Program-made: the position numbers and the translations under genes | Assembly: GCA_965371855.1 (NCBI GenBank) | Contig: CBDUZZ010000050.1 | Coordinates: 1 to 34,613 of the forward strand | Reading direction: 5' to 3' | DNA length: 34,613 nucleotides | Source of the DNA: JAADEM01 sp965371855 | Lineage (GTDB): Bacteria; Bacteroidota; Bacteroidia; Bacteroidales; Marinilabiliaceae | Shown: one piece after another, positions 15,558-23,201 of the stretch | How the letters are laid out: the number at the start of each line of letters is the position of its first letter | Numbering within the stretch: position 1 is the first letter of the stretch | Notes under the pieces: model-generated | The model's input: the letters and a program-made list of their open reading frames with translations, nothing else | What the model was told of the DNA's origin: nothing | The model's database searches: none

Positions 15558-16403
15558 TTATTTCACCAGTCTTATCCCCTCCTTATCAATCGTTATCAGT
15601 TTCTTTTTATAAAGCGCTCCGATAGCCTTTTTAAAATTCTTTTTACTTATCCCGAACATATGATAAACCATTTCGGCAGGGCTTTTATCGGATACAGCAA
15701 GAAAACCACCGGATTCTTTCAGCTTATCAAGAATCATTTGAGAAACAGTGTCTGCCTGTTGGTAACCCTCTTTTTGTAAGGCTACATCAATCTTATCGTC
15801 TTCACGTATCTTCTTTATATATCCTTTTACATACTGACCTGGCTTTATAGGAGTAAACACTTCATTTTCATATATCATTCCCCAGTGTGTGTTTTTGATA
15901 ATAGCTTTATATCCCAAATCTGTTTTCTCCGCAATTAAAAGACTTACCTCATCTCCCTCGTCATAAGCAGGCATAACATTATCCAGATACTTATTAAGCT
16001 TAGCTGAAGCTGCAATACGATTACTCTCATCGTCAAGATAGACATAAACAAGGTATGTGCCACCTTCAATCATCTTACTACGTTGCTCACGAAACGGCAC
16101 TAACAAGTCTTTCATCAATCCCCAATCCAGAAATGCCCCTGTTTGATTAACGGCTTTAACCTTAAGAAACTTAAACTCACCAACCTCTGCATAGGGATGT
16201 TCGGTAGTAGCAATTAAACGGTCTTCAGAATCATTGTAGATAAATACTTCTATCTCTGTATCAACCTCAGTACCTTCAGGCACGTAGCGTGTCGGCATCA
16301 AAATCTCACCAAACTCTTCTCCACCATCAAGATAAATTCCAAAATCAACCTCTTTTACAACCCTTAAAGTATTATAACTACCTATCTGCAACATCTTATT
16401 CAT
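15558..16403 (-). CDS. CvfB-like S1-domain RNA-binding protein
   Basis: Using the ATG at 16403 the protein has 281 residues, the usual size of the CvfB (YitL) family. It holds tandem S1-like beta-barrel regions: GSYNTLRVVKEVDFGIYLD near the start, VGEFKFLKVKAVNQTGAFLDWGL-type second barrel (split: VGEFKFLKVKAVNQ, GAFLDWGL), a third ending VKGYIKKIREDDKIDVAL, and a C-terminal winged-helix with GISKKNFKKAIGALYKK. Members bind RNA; precise targets are unknown. An upstream in-frame start at 16448 is unlikely because the predicted promoter covers it. It is transcribed alone toward the repeat-rich gap upstream of the BlaI gene. Confidence 0.88.
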   Translation of the reverse strand: MNKMLQIGSYNTLRVVKEVDFGIYLDGGEEFGEILMPTRYVPEGTEVDTEIEVFIYNDSEDRLIATTEHPYAEVGEFKFLKVKAVNQTGAFLDWGLMKDLLVPFREQRSKMIEGGTYLVYVYLDDESNRIAASAKLNKYLDNVMPAYDEGDEVSLLIAEKTDLGYKAIIKNTHWGMIYENEVFTPIKPGQYVKGYIKKIREDDKIDVALQKEGYQQADTVSQMILDKLKESGGFLAVSDKSPAEMVYHMFGISKKNFKKAIGALYKKKLITIDKEGIRLVK

Positions 16404-16416
16404 TTTTAATATGATG

Positions 16417-16448
16417 CAAAGGTAACCAAAAATGATGTAATGGTACAA
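16417..16448 (-). promoter_or_regulatory. Candidate promoter of the CvfB-like gene
   Basis: On the minus strand TTG (16448-16446) and TACCTTTG (16424-16417) are separated by 21 bases. The -7 element is a full match, the spacing is slightly long. The start site would fall about seven bases before the ATG at 16403, which decides against the longer reading frame. Confidence 0.5.
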
Positions 16449-16556
16449 TGAGAAAATACTAGAGTGTGTTAATGGTAAAACACCGATTCCTGTATCTCCT
16501 CCATTTGACTATCACCCTTTGCCCACATAAACCTCAACTCTTTCACATCACACTTA

Positions 16557-16964
16557 TTAACTAAGCAAGTCAATCTGAAAGGGTGCATTCCGGCTTTTAA
16601 TAACATTCAAATCAGGTTTTGCTATGATTCCATTACTTTGAGCCATAAACTTTGAAACATCAGGTACCCAGGAGAAATCCTCTATATGGAGATTATAGGA
16701 AACCCCTTCTTTGGCATTCTCAGCCACTACATCAGGAACAGGTGTATTATCATAAGGCCTGGGTGCTGTACTATTGGGCATACGCCTTTGTAAAACTCCT
16801 GCTTTCATCTTCTCCTGAAGCTCAACCATTCCTGCATTAGATGCCAGATTATTCAGTTGTTGAGGGTCCTTAACAATGTTATATATTTCAAAATCATCGT
16901 CAGCCAATTTAATATCATAACGTACATCAACATAACCTGCATATGGCAGTTTTACATTGAAACC
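16557..16964 (-). pseudogene. Sulfatase fragment, truncated at both ends
   Basis: An open stretch of 135 codons with no proper start reads GFNVKLPYAGYVDVRYDIKL, then DDDFEIYNIVKDPQQLNNLA, RRMPNSTAPRPYD and FSWVPDVSKF. This is the end of the catalytic domain and the linker of a formylglycine-type sulfatase; the catalytic N-terminal part (with the CxPxR site) and the expected C-terminal extension are missing. A TGA precedes the fragment at 16965-16967, and beyond it lies the tRNA-Pro terminator. It looks like a remnant cut off at the tRNA-proximal side, and is unlikely to be functional. Confidence 0.75.
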
Positions 16965-16984
16965 TCAACAGTACCCTCACAGAA

Positions 16985-17022
16985 TACAAAAAGCCTCCCC
17001 AAGCTACGGCCAGGGAAGGCTT
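16985..17022 (-). terminator. Rho-independent terminator of tRNA-Pro
   Basis: On the minus strand AAGCCTTCCC and GGGGAGGCTT form a 10-bp stem (one G-T pair) around a TGGCCGTAGCTT loop, followed by TTTTTG. It begins 13 bases after the tRNA. Confidence 0.88.
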
Positions 17023-17034
17023 CAACAAATACCG

Positions 17035-17107
17035 TCGGGGTGATCCGACTCGAACGGACGACCCCCACGTCCCGAACGTGGTACGCTACCGACTGCGCTA
17101 CACCCCG
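17035..17107 (-). tRNA. tRNA-Pro (anticodon CGG)
   Basis: The cloverleaf folds with acceptor CGGGGTG/CACCCCG, discriminator A, D arm GCGC...GCGT, anticodon stem CCACG/CGTGG around TTCGGGA and a T arm GTCCG-TTCGAGT-CGGAT. Loop positions 34-36 read CGG. CCA is not encoded. The gene is on the minus strand and is followed at once by a terminator. Confidence 0.95.
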
Positions 17108-17121
17108 ATTTTTATGAACAT

Positions 17122-17129
17122 CAAAATTA
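17122..17129 (-). promoter_or_regulatory. Possible -7 element for tRNA-Pro
   Basis: TAATTTTG on the minus strand fits TAnnTTTG and lies 15 bases before the tRNA. No clear -33 TTTG is found at 19 bases; GTTTTA is the nearest word. Confidence 0.4.
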
Positions 17130-17225
17130 TAAAAAAAAATGTTACATAAAACACAATACACAACATCTTTACTACCACAAACCATGATCAGACCAAAAAT
17201 TTATGCTAATTACTTTTAACATTAG

Positions 17226-17233
17226 TATATTTG
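17226..17233 (+). promoter_or_regulatory. Possible -7 element facing the decayed gene pair
   Basis: TATATTTG on the plus strand fully matches the Bacteroidota -7 consensus, 75 bases before the remnant at 17308. No TTTG stands at the expected -33 distance. It may be the surviving promoter of the broken genes that follow. Confidence 0.35.
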
Positions 17234-17307
17234 TAACTAAAGAACAACTTGAGTTTTATTACGTAAAAAAAACAAATTAATGTCTTTATGGTAAATCATT
17301 TATTAAT

Positions 17308-17672
17308 ATGATTTCTATTCTTAAAACAGCTCTTTCATCATTTCCTCCAATTTCACTTAAAGAGATGGATAAGGTTGCTTTTTTATTGGACTCACTTACG
17401 GACTTGAAAAAGTATGGCTGCTAAAACACGAAACATCTAAAATAGTTATTTATGAGAATATATATCTGATAAAATCAGAAAACAGACAAAAACTCATTGA
17501 AGACCTTGAAAAAAGAACAGGTATTAAAAAGATAAATAAAGTAGATATCGGTAAAATTAACTTCCTTAGAGACACTGCTAACTTAAGGGTTTATTACTAC
17601 GCCAAAGATGATATTGTAAATGCTGCTGACGACGCTTCAATTATGGATATGTCTGACGATGATGATGAATAA
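17308..17672 (+). pseudogene. DUF4956 membrane protein remnant (frameshift and internal deletion)
   Basis: An ATG frame (MISILKTALSSF...) runs to a TAA at about 17422. A second frame, shifted at a run of six T near 17380, continues as GLTYGLEKVWLLKHE, LIEDLEKRTG and VDIGKINFLRDTANLRVYYY and ends DMSDDDDE at 17672. The second frame is the C-terminal cytosolic part of DUF4956 proteins; the membrane helices that should precede it are gone. The gene is therefore broken. It stands directly before a broken DUF2490 gene, a pairing I recall from VTC-domain polyphosphate clusters. Confidence 0.7.
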
Positions 17673-17681
17673 ACCATAAGT

Positions 17682-18247
17682 ATGCCCAGAAAATATCTCT
17701 TATTAATCTTTTTTTACCATCATTAGCGTACAGTATATAAATGCACAAACAACAGGTGAATGGTTGGGTGTGGAATTAAGCCTTAACCTCCCGCGCAAAT
17801 TTAACTTTAATGTTTCAGGTGAAGCACGTATCTTAAATAATTACCGGAATTTATATAAATATCTAACTCAGTTTGATTTGGAGTATGAGTTAAACAAAAG
17901 GGTAGATTTAGGCGTAAGCTACCGCTCTGAATGGAGAAAAGAGAAAAACGGATATTAATAACGATTGGGCTCTAATACCTTTACATCATTTAAGAAATAA
18001 ATTTGAAGTAAGTTATAACATCCAAAAAAATAAAATAACCCCCTTAGCCTCTTTTGAACTGTTTTTCCCGTTGAACAGTTTTAATAATACTGTTGTAGAC
18101 GAATACAGAATTGCTGTTGACATAAAATACCCTTTATCTAAAAAACAATCCATAAAAACAGGAATTCTTTATGTACGTGAATTATACTTTGATACATTCT
18201 ATGCAGTATTGTTCAGGTTTTCATACACTTTCAAGATGAAACTTTAG
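17682..18247 (+). pseudogene. DUF2490 outer-membrane protein remnant
   Basis: The reading starts with MPRKYLLLIFFYHH and hits a TAG inside what should be the signal peptide. A shifted frame resumes with QYINAQTTGEWLGVELSLNL, VDLGVSYRSEWRKEKNGY and stops at 17958; a further shift then reads RNKFEVSYNIQKNKITPLAS, FFPLN, VDIKYPLSK and FSYTFKMKL to 18247. Together these match a small beta-barrel of DUF2490 type. Two or more disruptions make it a pseudogene. Confidence 0.75.
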
Positions 18248-18265
18248 AAGGGAATATAGCGGAAA

Positions 18266-18296
18266 GTGATCAGGTGACTTGAAGTCACCCGGTCAC
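18266..18296 (-). terminator. Hairpin repeat at the end of the symporter gene
   Basis: GTGATC...GGTCAC arms enclose GGTGACTT/AAGTCACC, a tip-to-base hairpin of the same design as 12983-13013. Its outer edge touches the TAG stop codon of the symporter. It may stabilise or end the transcript, but lacks a strong T-run. Confidence 0.5.
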
Positions 18297-19726
18297 TAAG
18301 CAGGAATATTTTTTTGCGCTTGCTCCCTCTCCTTCTCTTTTTCATAACCATTACCGATTACAGTGGCAACAGTAGCATCTCCTGTCACATTCACAACTGT
18401 TCGCACCATATCCAAAATACGATCGATTGGCAGGATAATTGCTATCCAGGCAGGGTTAAGGCCTACGGAAGTAAGTACTACCATAAGCATTATAAGTCCG
18501 GCACTTGGGATGGCTGCCGCTCCAATACTTGCCAGGGTTGCCGTAAGTATCACTGTGAGTTGCTGGCCAAGTGTTAAGTCAATCATGTGCATCTGAGCCA
18601 GAAAAACAACAGCTACCGACTGATAGAGACTTGTACCGTCCATATTCACCGTTGCACCAATAGGCAGCACAAAACTCGACACTTTAGGGTCAACTTTCAG
18701 GTTCTCCTCAACACACTCAAGTGTAACCGGGAGAGTTGCAGCACTTGAACTGGTTGAAAAAGCAAGCATCTGAGCAGGACTAATTCCTTTTAAAAACTTT
18801 TTATAAGTTAAACGACTAACAAATATCTTCATTATGGTGGGATAGATTACAAACGCCATAAAAAGCAATCCACCTAAAACACTTAAAGAGTACCATGTAA
18901 GACCTTTAAACAACTCCGCAATCTTACCTACATTATCGCCCGCCATACTACTTACCAAACCGGCCATCAGGGCAAAAACAAAGAAAGGTGCACCTTTCAT
19001 AATTATATCAACCATCCTCAGAAAAACCTCCGCCATGCCATTTATCAGACCAATAACAGGCGTAGCCTTTTCTTTAGGGATAAACAATAATGTGATTCCA
19101 AAAAATATAGCAAAGAAAATTATATTCATCATACGGGTATTATCCGTTAGTGAAAAGAAAATATTTGACGGAACCATATCTACAAGAAAACTCAACCTAC
19201 TTCGATTTGTCTGTTCTTCAAGGCTTTTAAGCTTTGCCCTAACGCTCTCATCATTTTCATATCCGGTACGGGATGCAACCTTATTGGTAAGCTCACTGTT
19301 CTGCTCATCACAAGTGTAGCAATGGTCATCCTGCAAAACAACTCCTTCCGATTTAGCCCATAACTCATATGAGAGTCTGTTTTCCAATCTGACCTCATCA
19401 TCCATTAACTTACCGGGAGAAACAACATTTACAATTATCAAACCAATGGAGACCGCAATAACAGTAGTTACTAGATAAAAGGCTAAGGTTTTGAGACCTA
19501 ACTTACCAAGGTGTTTGGGGTCGCCTAGGCCAACAATACCCCCAATAATGGAAAAAAGCACTAACGGCACAGCAATCAGTTTCAGCAGACTAATAAAAAT
19601 TGTTCCCCAAGGTGCTATCCAGTCGGCTGTAAACTGCGACCAGCCAAACAAACTAGACAAGACAGCCCAAACTGTTCCTAATGCGAGTCCGATAATTATT
19701 TTCCAGTGTAATGCTAGTTTTTTCAC
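18296..19726 (-). CDS. Sodium/proton-coupled acidic amino acid or dicarboxylate symporter (DAACS family)
   Basis: The 476-residue membrane protein belongs to the GltP/DctA/EAAT family. It shows the HP1 motif SSSAATLP (326-333), NMDGTSLYQ (361-369) and the binding helix IDRILDMVRTVVNVTGD (434-450), with Asp439 and Arg442 matching Asp394 and Arg397 of GltPh, which bind the amino group and the side-chain carboxylate. This favours aspartate, glutamate or a C4 dicarboxylate over neutral amino acids. An unusually long soluble insert lies at about 106-180, before the SRLSFLVDMVPSN stretch, and contains CYTC (136-139). It follows chorismate synthase by 75 bases in the same direction. The stop codon abuts a hairpin repeat. 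Confidence 0.92.
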   Translation of the reverse strand: MKKLALHWKIIIGLALGTVWAVLSSLFGWSQFTADWIAPWGTIFISLLKLIAVPLVLFSIIGGIVGLGDPKHLGKLGLKTLAFYLVTTVIAVSIGLIIVNVVSPGKLMDDEVRLENRLSYELWAKSEGVVLQDDHCYTCDEQNSELTNKVASRTGYENDESVRAKLKSLEEQTNRSRLSFLVDMVPSNIFFSLTDNTRMMNIIFFAIFFGITLLFIPKEKATPVIGLINGMAEVFLRMVDIIMKGAPFFVFALMAGLVSSMAGDNVGKIAELFKGLTWYSLSVLGGLLFMAFVIYPTIMKIFVSRLTYKKFLKGISPAQMLAFSTSSSAATLPVTLECVEENLKVDPKVSSFVLPIGATVNMDGTSLYQSVAVVFLAQMHMIDLTLGQQLTVILTATLASIGAAAIPSAGLIMLMVVLTSVGLNPAWIAIILPIDRILDMVRTVVNVTGDATVATVIGNGYEKEKEREQAQKNIPA

Positions 19727-19739
19727 GATTGATGTGTTG

Positions 19740-19800
19740 ATTCAATTATTCAATGGTTCAATTATACAATGATACAATTATACAATTATACAATGATACC
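19740..19800. repeat. AT-rich tandem array (CAATTATA/CAATGATA)
   Basis: Eight-base words CAATTATA, CAATGATA and variants repeat about six times across the 75-base gap between the symporter and chorismate synthase genes, ending one base before the chorismate synthase TAA. It resembles, but does not copy, the array at 21720-21753. Confidence 0.75.
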
Positions 19801-19801
19801 A

Positions 19802-20878
19802 TTAAGTGTAAATTTTATTATACAATATCATATCAACCACCACCATTGCAGCCATCGCTTCAACAATAGGAACAGCCCGGGGCAAAACACAAGGATCATG
19901 ACGACCCTTTACTGTTGAAATAACTTCCCTGCCATCTTTTGTAACCGTATGTTGCTCTTTCAGGATTGTAGCAACAGGTTTGAAGGCTACATTAAAATAT
20001 ATATCTTCACCGTTAGAGATGCCGCCAAGAATTCCTCCTGAATGATTTGTTTTAGTACGTACTTTATCCCCTTTCATATAAAACTCGTCATTATGCTGTG
20101 AACCTTTTAGTGTTGCTGCTTCAAAACCCATTCCGTATTCAAATCCTTTAACGGCATTAATGCTCAACATCGCTTTACCCAATTCGGCATGTAATTTACT
20201 GAATACCGGCTCTCCCAAACCAACAGGTACATCTTTTAAAACACAAGTAATAACCCCTCCCACTGAATCTTTCTCCTTTCGCACCTCATCAATATAGGAG
20301 ATCATTTTTTCTGCCACATGAGGGTCAGGACAACGAACAATATTTGATTCTGTTTTCGAAAGGTCCAATTCATAATAGGGCTTCTCTACTTTCACTTTCC
20401 CTACAGAAGATGTGTATGCCTGAATTGAAACACCATATTTCCTAAGCATTAGCTTTGCAACAGCACCTGCTACAACTCTGGAAACTGTTTCTCTGGCCGA
20501 TGCTCTTCCTCCACCTCTGAAATCACGTATTCCGTATTTCTCCTGATAGGTATAATCGGCATGAGAAGGTCGATATACATCCTTGATATTGGAATAGTCT
20601 TTTGAACGCTGATCTTTGTTCCATACAACAAAACCTATTGGCGTACCGGTGGTCTTACCTTCAAAAACGCCGGACAGAAACTCCACTTTATCATCTTCAT
20701 CTCTGGGAGTGGTAATAATTGACTGCCCCGGTTTGCGACGATTTAGTTCATTTTGAATAAACTGCTCATCAAACTCCAATCCCGGCATTACACCCTCAAT
20801 AACACCCCCTACAGCTTTACCATGCGACTCTCCAAATGATGTGATCTTAAATAACGAACCAAATGTATTTCCCGACAT
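19802..20878 (-). CDS. aroC: Chorismate synthase
   Basis: This 358-residue enzyme makes chorismate from 5-enolpyruvylshikimate-3-phosphate with reduced FMN, the last common step to aromatic amino acids and folate. Signature regions are GNTFGSLFKITSFGESHG (3-20), the RPSHADYTY(Q)EKYG stretch, RDFRGGGRASARET and GGILGGISNGEDI, plus the C-terminal GRHDPCVLPRAVPIVEAM. It is full length. The neighbours are unrelated to aromatic synthesis. Confidence 0.98.
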   Translation of the reverse strand: MSGNTFGSLFKITSFGESHGKAVGGVIEGVMPGLEFDEQFIQNELNRRKPGQSIITTPRDEDDKVEFLSGVFEGKTTGTPIGFVVWNKDQRSKDYSNIKDVYRPSHADYTYQEKYGIRDFRGGGRASARETVSRVVAGAVAKLMLRKYGVSIQAYTSSVGKVKVEKPYYELDLSKTESNIVRCPDPHVAEKMISYIDEVRKEKDSVGGVITCVLKDVPVGLGEPVFSKLHAELGKAMLSINAVKGFEYGMGFEAATLKGSQHNDEFYMKGDKVRTKTNHSGGILGGISNGEDIYFNVAFKPVATILKEQHTVTKDGREVISTVKGRHDPCVLPRAVPIVEAMAAMVVVDMILYNKIYT

Positions 20879-20934
20879 TATATAATTATTTATTCTGTTT
20901 CAATTCCTAAAATTAAGATTTTAATGTGCTTTTA

Positions 20935-20964
20935 CAAAAAATGGGATGAATTGCTTCACCCCAT
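20935..20964 (-). terminator. Rho-independent terminator downstream of the SlyD-type gene
   Basis: On the minus strand ATGGGGTGAA and TTCATCCCAT form a 10-bp stem with one mismatch around GCAA, followed by six T. It lies 110 bases past the stop of the FKBP gene; the bases between show no gene. Confidence 0.7.
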
Positions 20965-21074
20965 TAATATTTTTACGCTATTATAATTACACTATTTTAT
21001 CAACACTCTCAAGTCTTTTAACATGAAACGAAAAAAGAAAGTTACAGGTAACAATTTTATAATTCGTAATTACA

Positions 21075-21614
21075 TCAACATCCACTACCACAAGAACTAC
21101 ATCCTCCTTCTGAGGTGCTACAGCTGTCATGCACTCCTGCAGCCTCAGCAATTTCATCCTCACTGGCTTCACGCACTTCAATTACTGCACCACTGAAGAA
21201 CAAGATGTCGCCAGCTAAAGGATGATTAAAATCCATTTTTACATTCTCATCTGTAACTTCTAATACGATTCCGTCTAAACGATTTCCTTGAGCATCCTGC
21301 ATCGGCACGTGATTTCCCAATTCAAAAAGTGATTCATCAATTGCACCATTAACTTCAAATATATTTTTAGGCAGCTCCACAATAGCCTGAGGGTTCGCAT
21401 CTCCGTATGCTTCTTCCGGTTTAAGTTCAAAATTAAACGCATCACCTACTTTCAGCCCTTCTAATTTATTTTCAAACATTTGAAGCATTTTACCTGCTCC
21501 AACCACAAATGCCAAAGGATTGGTCTCTTCCGTTTTTTCAACCAACTCCCCATTCATATCATTTATTCTCAACTCATAAGAGATAGTTGCAAATTTGTTT
21601 CTTGTAATTTCCAT
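21075..21614 (-). CDS. FKBP-type peptidyl-prolyl isomerase, SlyD-like with Cys-rich tail
   Basis: The 179-residue protein follows SlyD layout: an FKBP part split by the insert-in-flap domain, with SYELRINDMNGELVEKTEE, FVVGAGKMLQMFENKLEGLKVGD (in two pieces), the LKPEEAYGD motif and a chaperone insert, then HPLAGDILFFSGAVIEVREA. The last 18 residues, HDSCSTSEGGCSSCGSGC, hold five cysteines and one histidine, a metal-binding tail like that of SlyD, which delivers nickel in E. coli. It should assist folding in the cytoplasm and may bind nickel or zinc. It is divergent from the SDR gene at 21772. Confidence 0.93.
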   Translation of the reverse strand: MEITRNKFATISYELRINDMNGELVEKTEETNPLAFVVGAGKMLQMFENKLEGLKVGDAFNFELKPEEAYGDANPQAIVELPKNIFEVNGAIDESLFELGNHVPMQDAQGNRLDGIVLEVTDENVKMDFNHPLAGDILFFSGAVIEVREASEDEIAEAAGVHDSCSTSEGGCSSCGSGC

Positions 21615-21705
21615 AGTTTTTTTTTATTAATCCATAATTGAAGTGCAAAGAAAATCAGATTTTTAATAGCATCATAAAAAATAGATATAAAAATATTTAA
21701 ATTAC

Positions 21706-21713
21706 TACTTTTG
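21706..21713 (+). promoter_or_regulatory. Candidate -7 element of the SDR gene
   Basis: TACTTTTG on the plus strand fully matches TAnnTTTG, 59 bases before the ATG. The -33 position has no TTTG, so the support is partial. The following leader is the tandem repeat at 21720-21753. Confidence 0.4.
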
Positions 21714-21719
21714 TCTTTG

Positions 21720-21753
21720 CAATGATTCAATGATTCAATGATGTAATGATATA
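21720..21753. repeat. AATGATTCA tandem repeat in the SDR leader
   Basis: Two copies of AATGATTCA and two drifted copies (AATGATGTA, ATGATATA) lie between the predicted start site and the SDR gene. Confidence 0.7.
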
Positions 21754-21771
21754 ATAAAACCACAATTTTAA

Positions 21772-22578
21772 ATGAATAACAAAGTAGTAATAATAACAGG
21801 AGCATCATCAGGTATCGGCCTGGCTCTTGCCAAAGCTTTTGCTAAGGAAGGAGCTAAACTATCACTGGCAGCAAGAAGTATTGATAAGTTAAACGAACTG
21901 GTTCAGGAGTTTGAAAATGACGGAATAAATGCCATAGCTGTAAAAACAGACGTAAGCAAAGAAGAGGAATGTAAAAACCTGATTGAACAGACCAAACAAA
22001 AATTTGGAAAAATTGATATTCTGATAAATAATGCAGGTATATCAATGCGTGCCGCATTTAAAGATGTGGAACTGGATGTTTTAAAAAAGCTAATGGACGT
22101 GAATTTTTGGGGTACTGTTTACTGCACTAAATACGCTCTACCATCATTGCTTGCAACCAAAGGTTCGGTAGTTGGTATTTCCAGCATTGCGGGATTTATA
22201 GGCCTTCCAGGTCGTACAGGCTATTCAGCTTCTAAATTTGCAATGCACGGATTTCTGGAAACCTTACGCGTTGAAAATCTTAAAAACGGACTGCATGTGT
22301 TAATTGCTGCCCCGGGATTTACTGCATCGAATGTCAGAAAGTCAGCACTTACTGCCAATGGTTCACAACAGGGAGAAACGCCACGAAAAGAAGAGAATAT
22401 GATGAGTCCGGAGAAGGTTGCCGGATACATTATTAAAGCTATCAAAAAACGCAAACGTACATTAATACTTACTTTTGTAGAGGGGAAATTAACTGTATTT
22501 CTGAGCAAAATAGTTCCCGGGTTATTGGATAAATTATCATATAACCACATGGCTAAAGAACCTGACTCACCAATATGA
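21772..22578 (+). CDS. Short-chain dehydrogenase/reductase (SDR)
   Basis: This 268-residue classical SDR has the TGASSGIG cofactor motif at 10-17, NNAG at about 89-92, catalytic Ser in GISSIAG and the YSASK pair (Tyr and Lys). Arg36 in AARSIDKL, at the end of the second strand, favours NADP. The C-terminal hydrophobic stretch (FLSKIVPGLLDKLSY) resembles DHRS7-like and other membrane-associated SDRs. The substrate cannot be read. A 22-bp tandem array begins in its stop codon; the thioesterase gene follows in the same direction, so both may be one unit. Confidence 0.9.
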   Translation: MNNKVVIITGASSGIGLALAKAFAKEGAKLSLAARSIDKLNELVQEFENDGINAIAVKTDVSKEEECKNLIEQTKQKFGKIDILINNAGISMRAAFKDVELDVLKKLMDVNFWGTVYCTKYALPSLLATKGSVVGISSIAGFIGLPGRTGYSASKFAMHGFLETLRVENLKNGLHVLIAAPGFTASNVRKSALTANGSQQGETPRKEENMMSPEKVAGYIIKAIKKRKRTLILTFVEGKLTVFLSKIVPGLLDKLSYNHMAKEPDSPI

Positions 22579-22693
22579 TTTACAATGTGGGGATTTATGA
22601 TTTATGATGTGAGGATTTAGGATTTACGATGTGAGGATTTAGGATTTATGATGTGGGGATTTAGGATTTATGATGTGGAGATTTAGGGGATTT
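22575..22693. repeat. 22-bp tandem array between SDR and thioesterase genes
   Basis: Five full copies of AGGATTTATGATGTGRGGATTT-like 22-base units (22575, 22597, 22619, 22641, 22663) plus a partial sixth. The first copy starts with ATGATTT, whose TGA is the SDR stop codon. Copies differ at one to three positions. Confidence 0.92.
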
Positions 22694-22716
22694 GAACTTT
22701 ATTAACTAATTCAGGC

Positions 22717-23124
22717 ATGGTTAAAAATACAACAATCATAAGAGTACGCTATGGCGAGACAGACCAAATGGGAATAGTAAACAACGCTGTTTACCCAACA
22801 TATTTTGAGATTGGAAGAACTATGATGTTCAGAGAATTGGGGTTCTCATATAAAAAGATGGAACAAAATGATATACTCATCCCCCTGTCTGATATATACA
22901 TTAAATACCACTCCCCTGCTTATTACGATGAGGAACTTACGCTGACAACGGAATTAAAGGAGATGCCTTCTGCCAGAATAAAATTCGACTATTCAATCCA
23001 CAACTCAAAGGGTAAACTAATTACCTCGGGATACTCAATTCAGGCTTTTATTAATGCTAAAACCAGACGACCAATGCGAATTCCGGAAGTTGTTAAAGAG
23101 TTATTGGAGCCATACTTTAATTAG
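22717..23124 (+). CDS. Hotdog-fold acyl-CoA thioesterase, YbgC/4HBT family
   Basis: At 135 residues it matches the YbgC-type 4-hydroxybenzoyl-CoA thioesterase family. The active-site stretch RVRYGETDQMGIVNNAVYPT (9-28) holds the catalytic Asp16; the usual HHANY is NNAVY here. A second motif, IKYHSPAYYDEELTL, and the FDYSIHNSKGKLITSG strand pair complete the hotdog fold. It hydrolyses acyl-CoA thioesters; chain preference is not readable. It lies 138 bases after the SDR gene across a tandem repeat. Confidence 0.9.
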   Translation: MVKNTTIIRVRYGETDQMGIVNNAVYPTYFEIGRTMMFRELGFSYKKMEQNDILIPLSDIYIKYHSPAYYDEELTLTTELKEMPSARIKFDYSIHNSKGKLITSGYSIQAFINAKTRRPMRIPEVVKELLEPYFN

Positions 23125-23201
23125 TGATGTGGGTATTTCTTTTTATCCTAAAAGTATATCATATTGAATTATAGAATCAAACCACAACCGAAATCTTTCT
23201 A

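Noticed and set aside
15546..15779. Plus-strand reading frame opposite the CvfB-like gene
   Set aside because: It is antisense to a well-supported gene and its sequence resembles no protein family.
16952..17185. A 77-residue minus-strand reading frame over the tRNA
   Set aside because: It runs across tRNA-Pro and its terminator and has no family features.
17764..17958. An independent 64-residue protein
   Set aside because: It is the middle part of the broken DUF2490 gene, with matching sequence continuing in other frames on both sides.
22575..22693. The 22-bp array as a CRISPR or iteron origin
   Set aside because: The units are directly adjacent without spacers, there is no replication initiator gene nearby, and the units drift.
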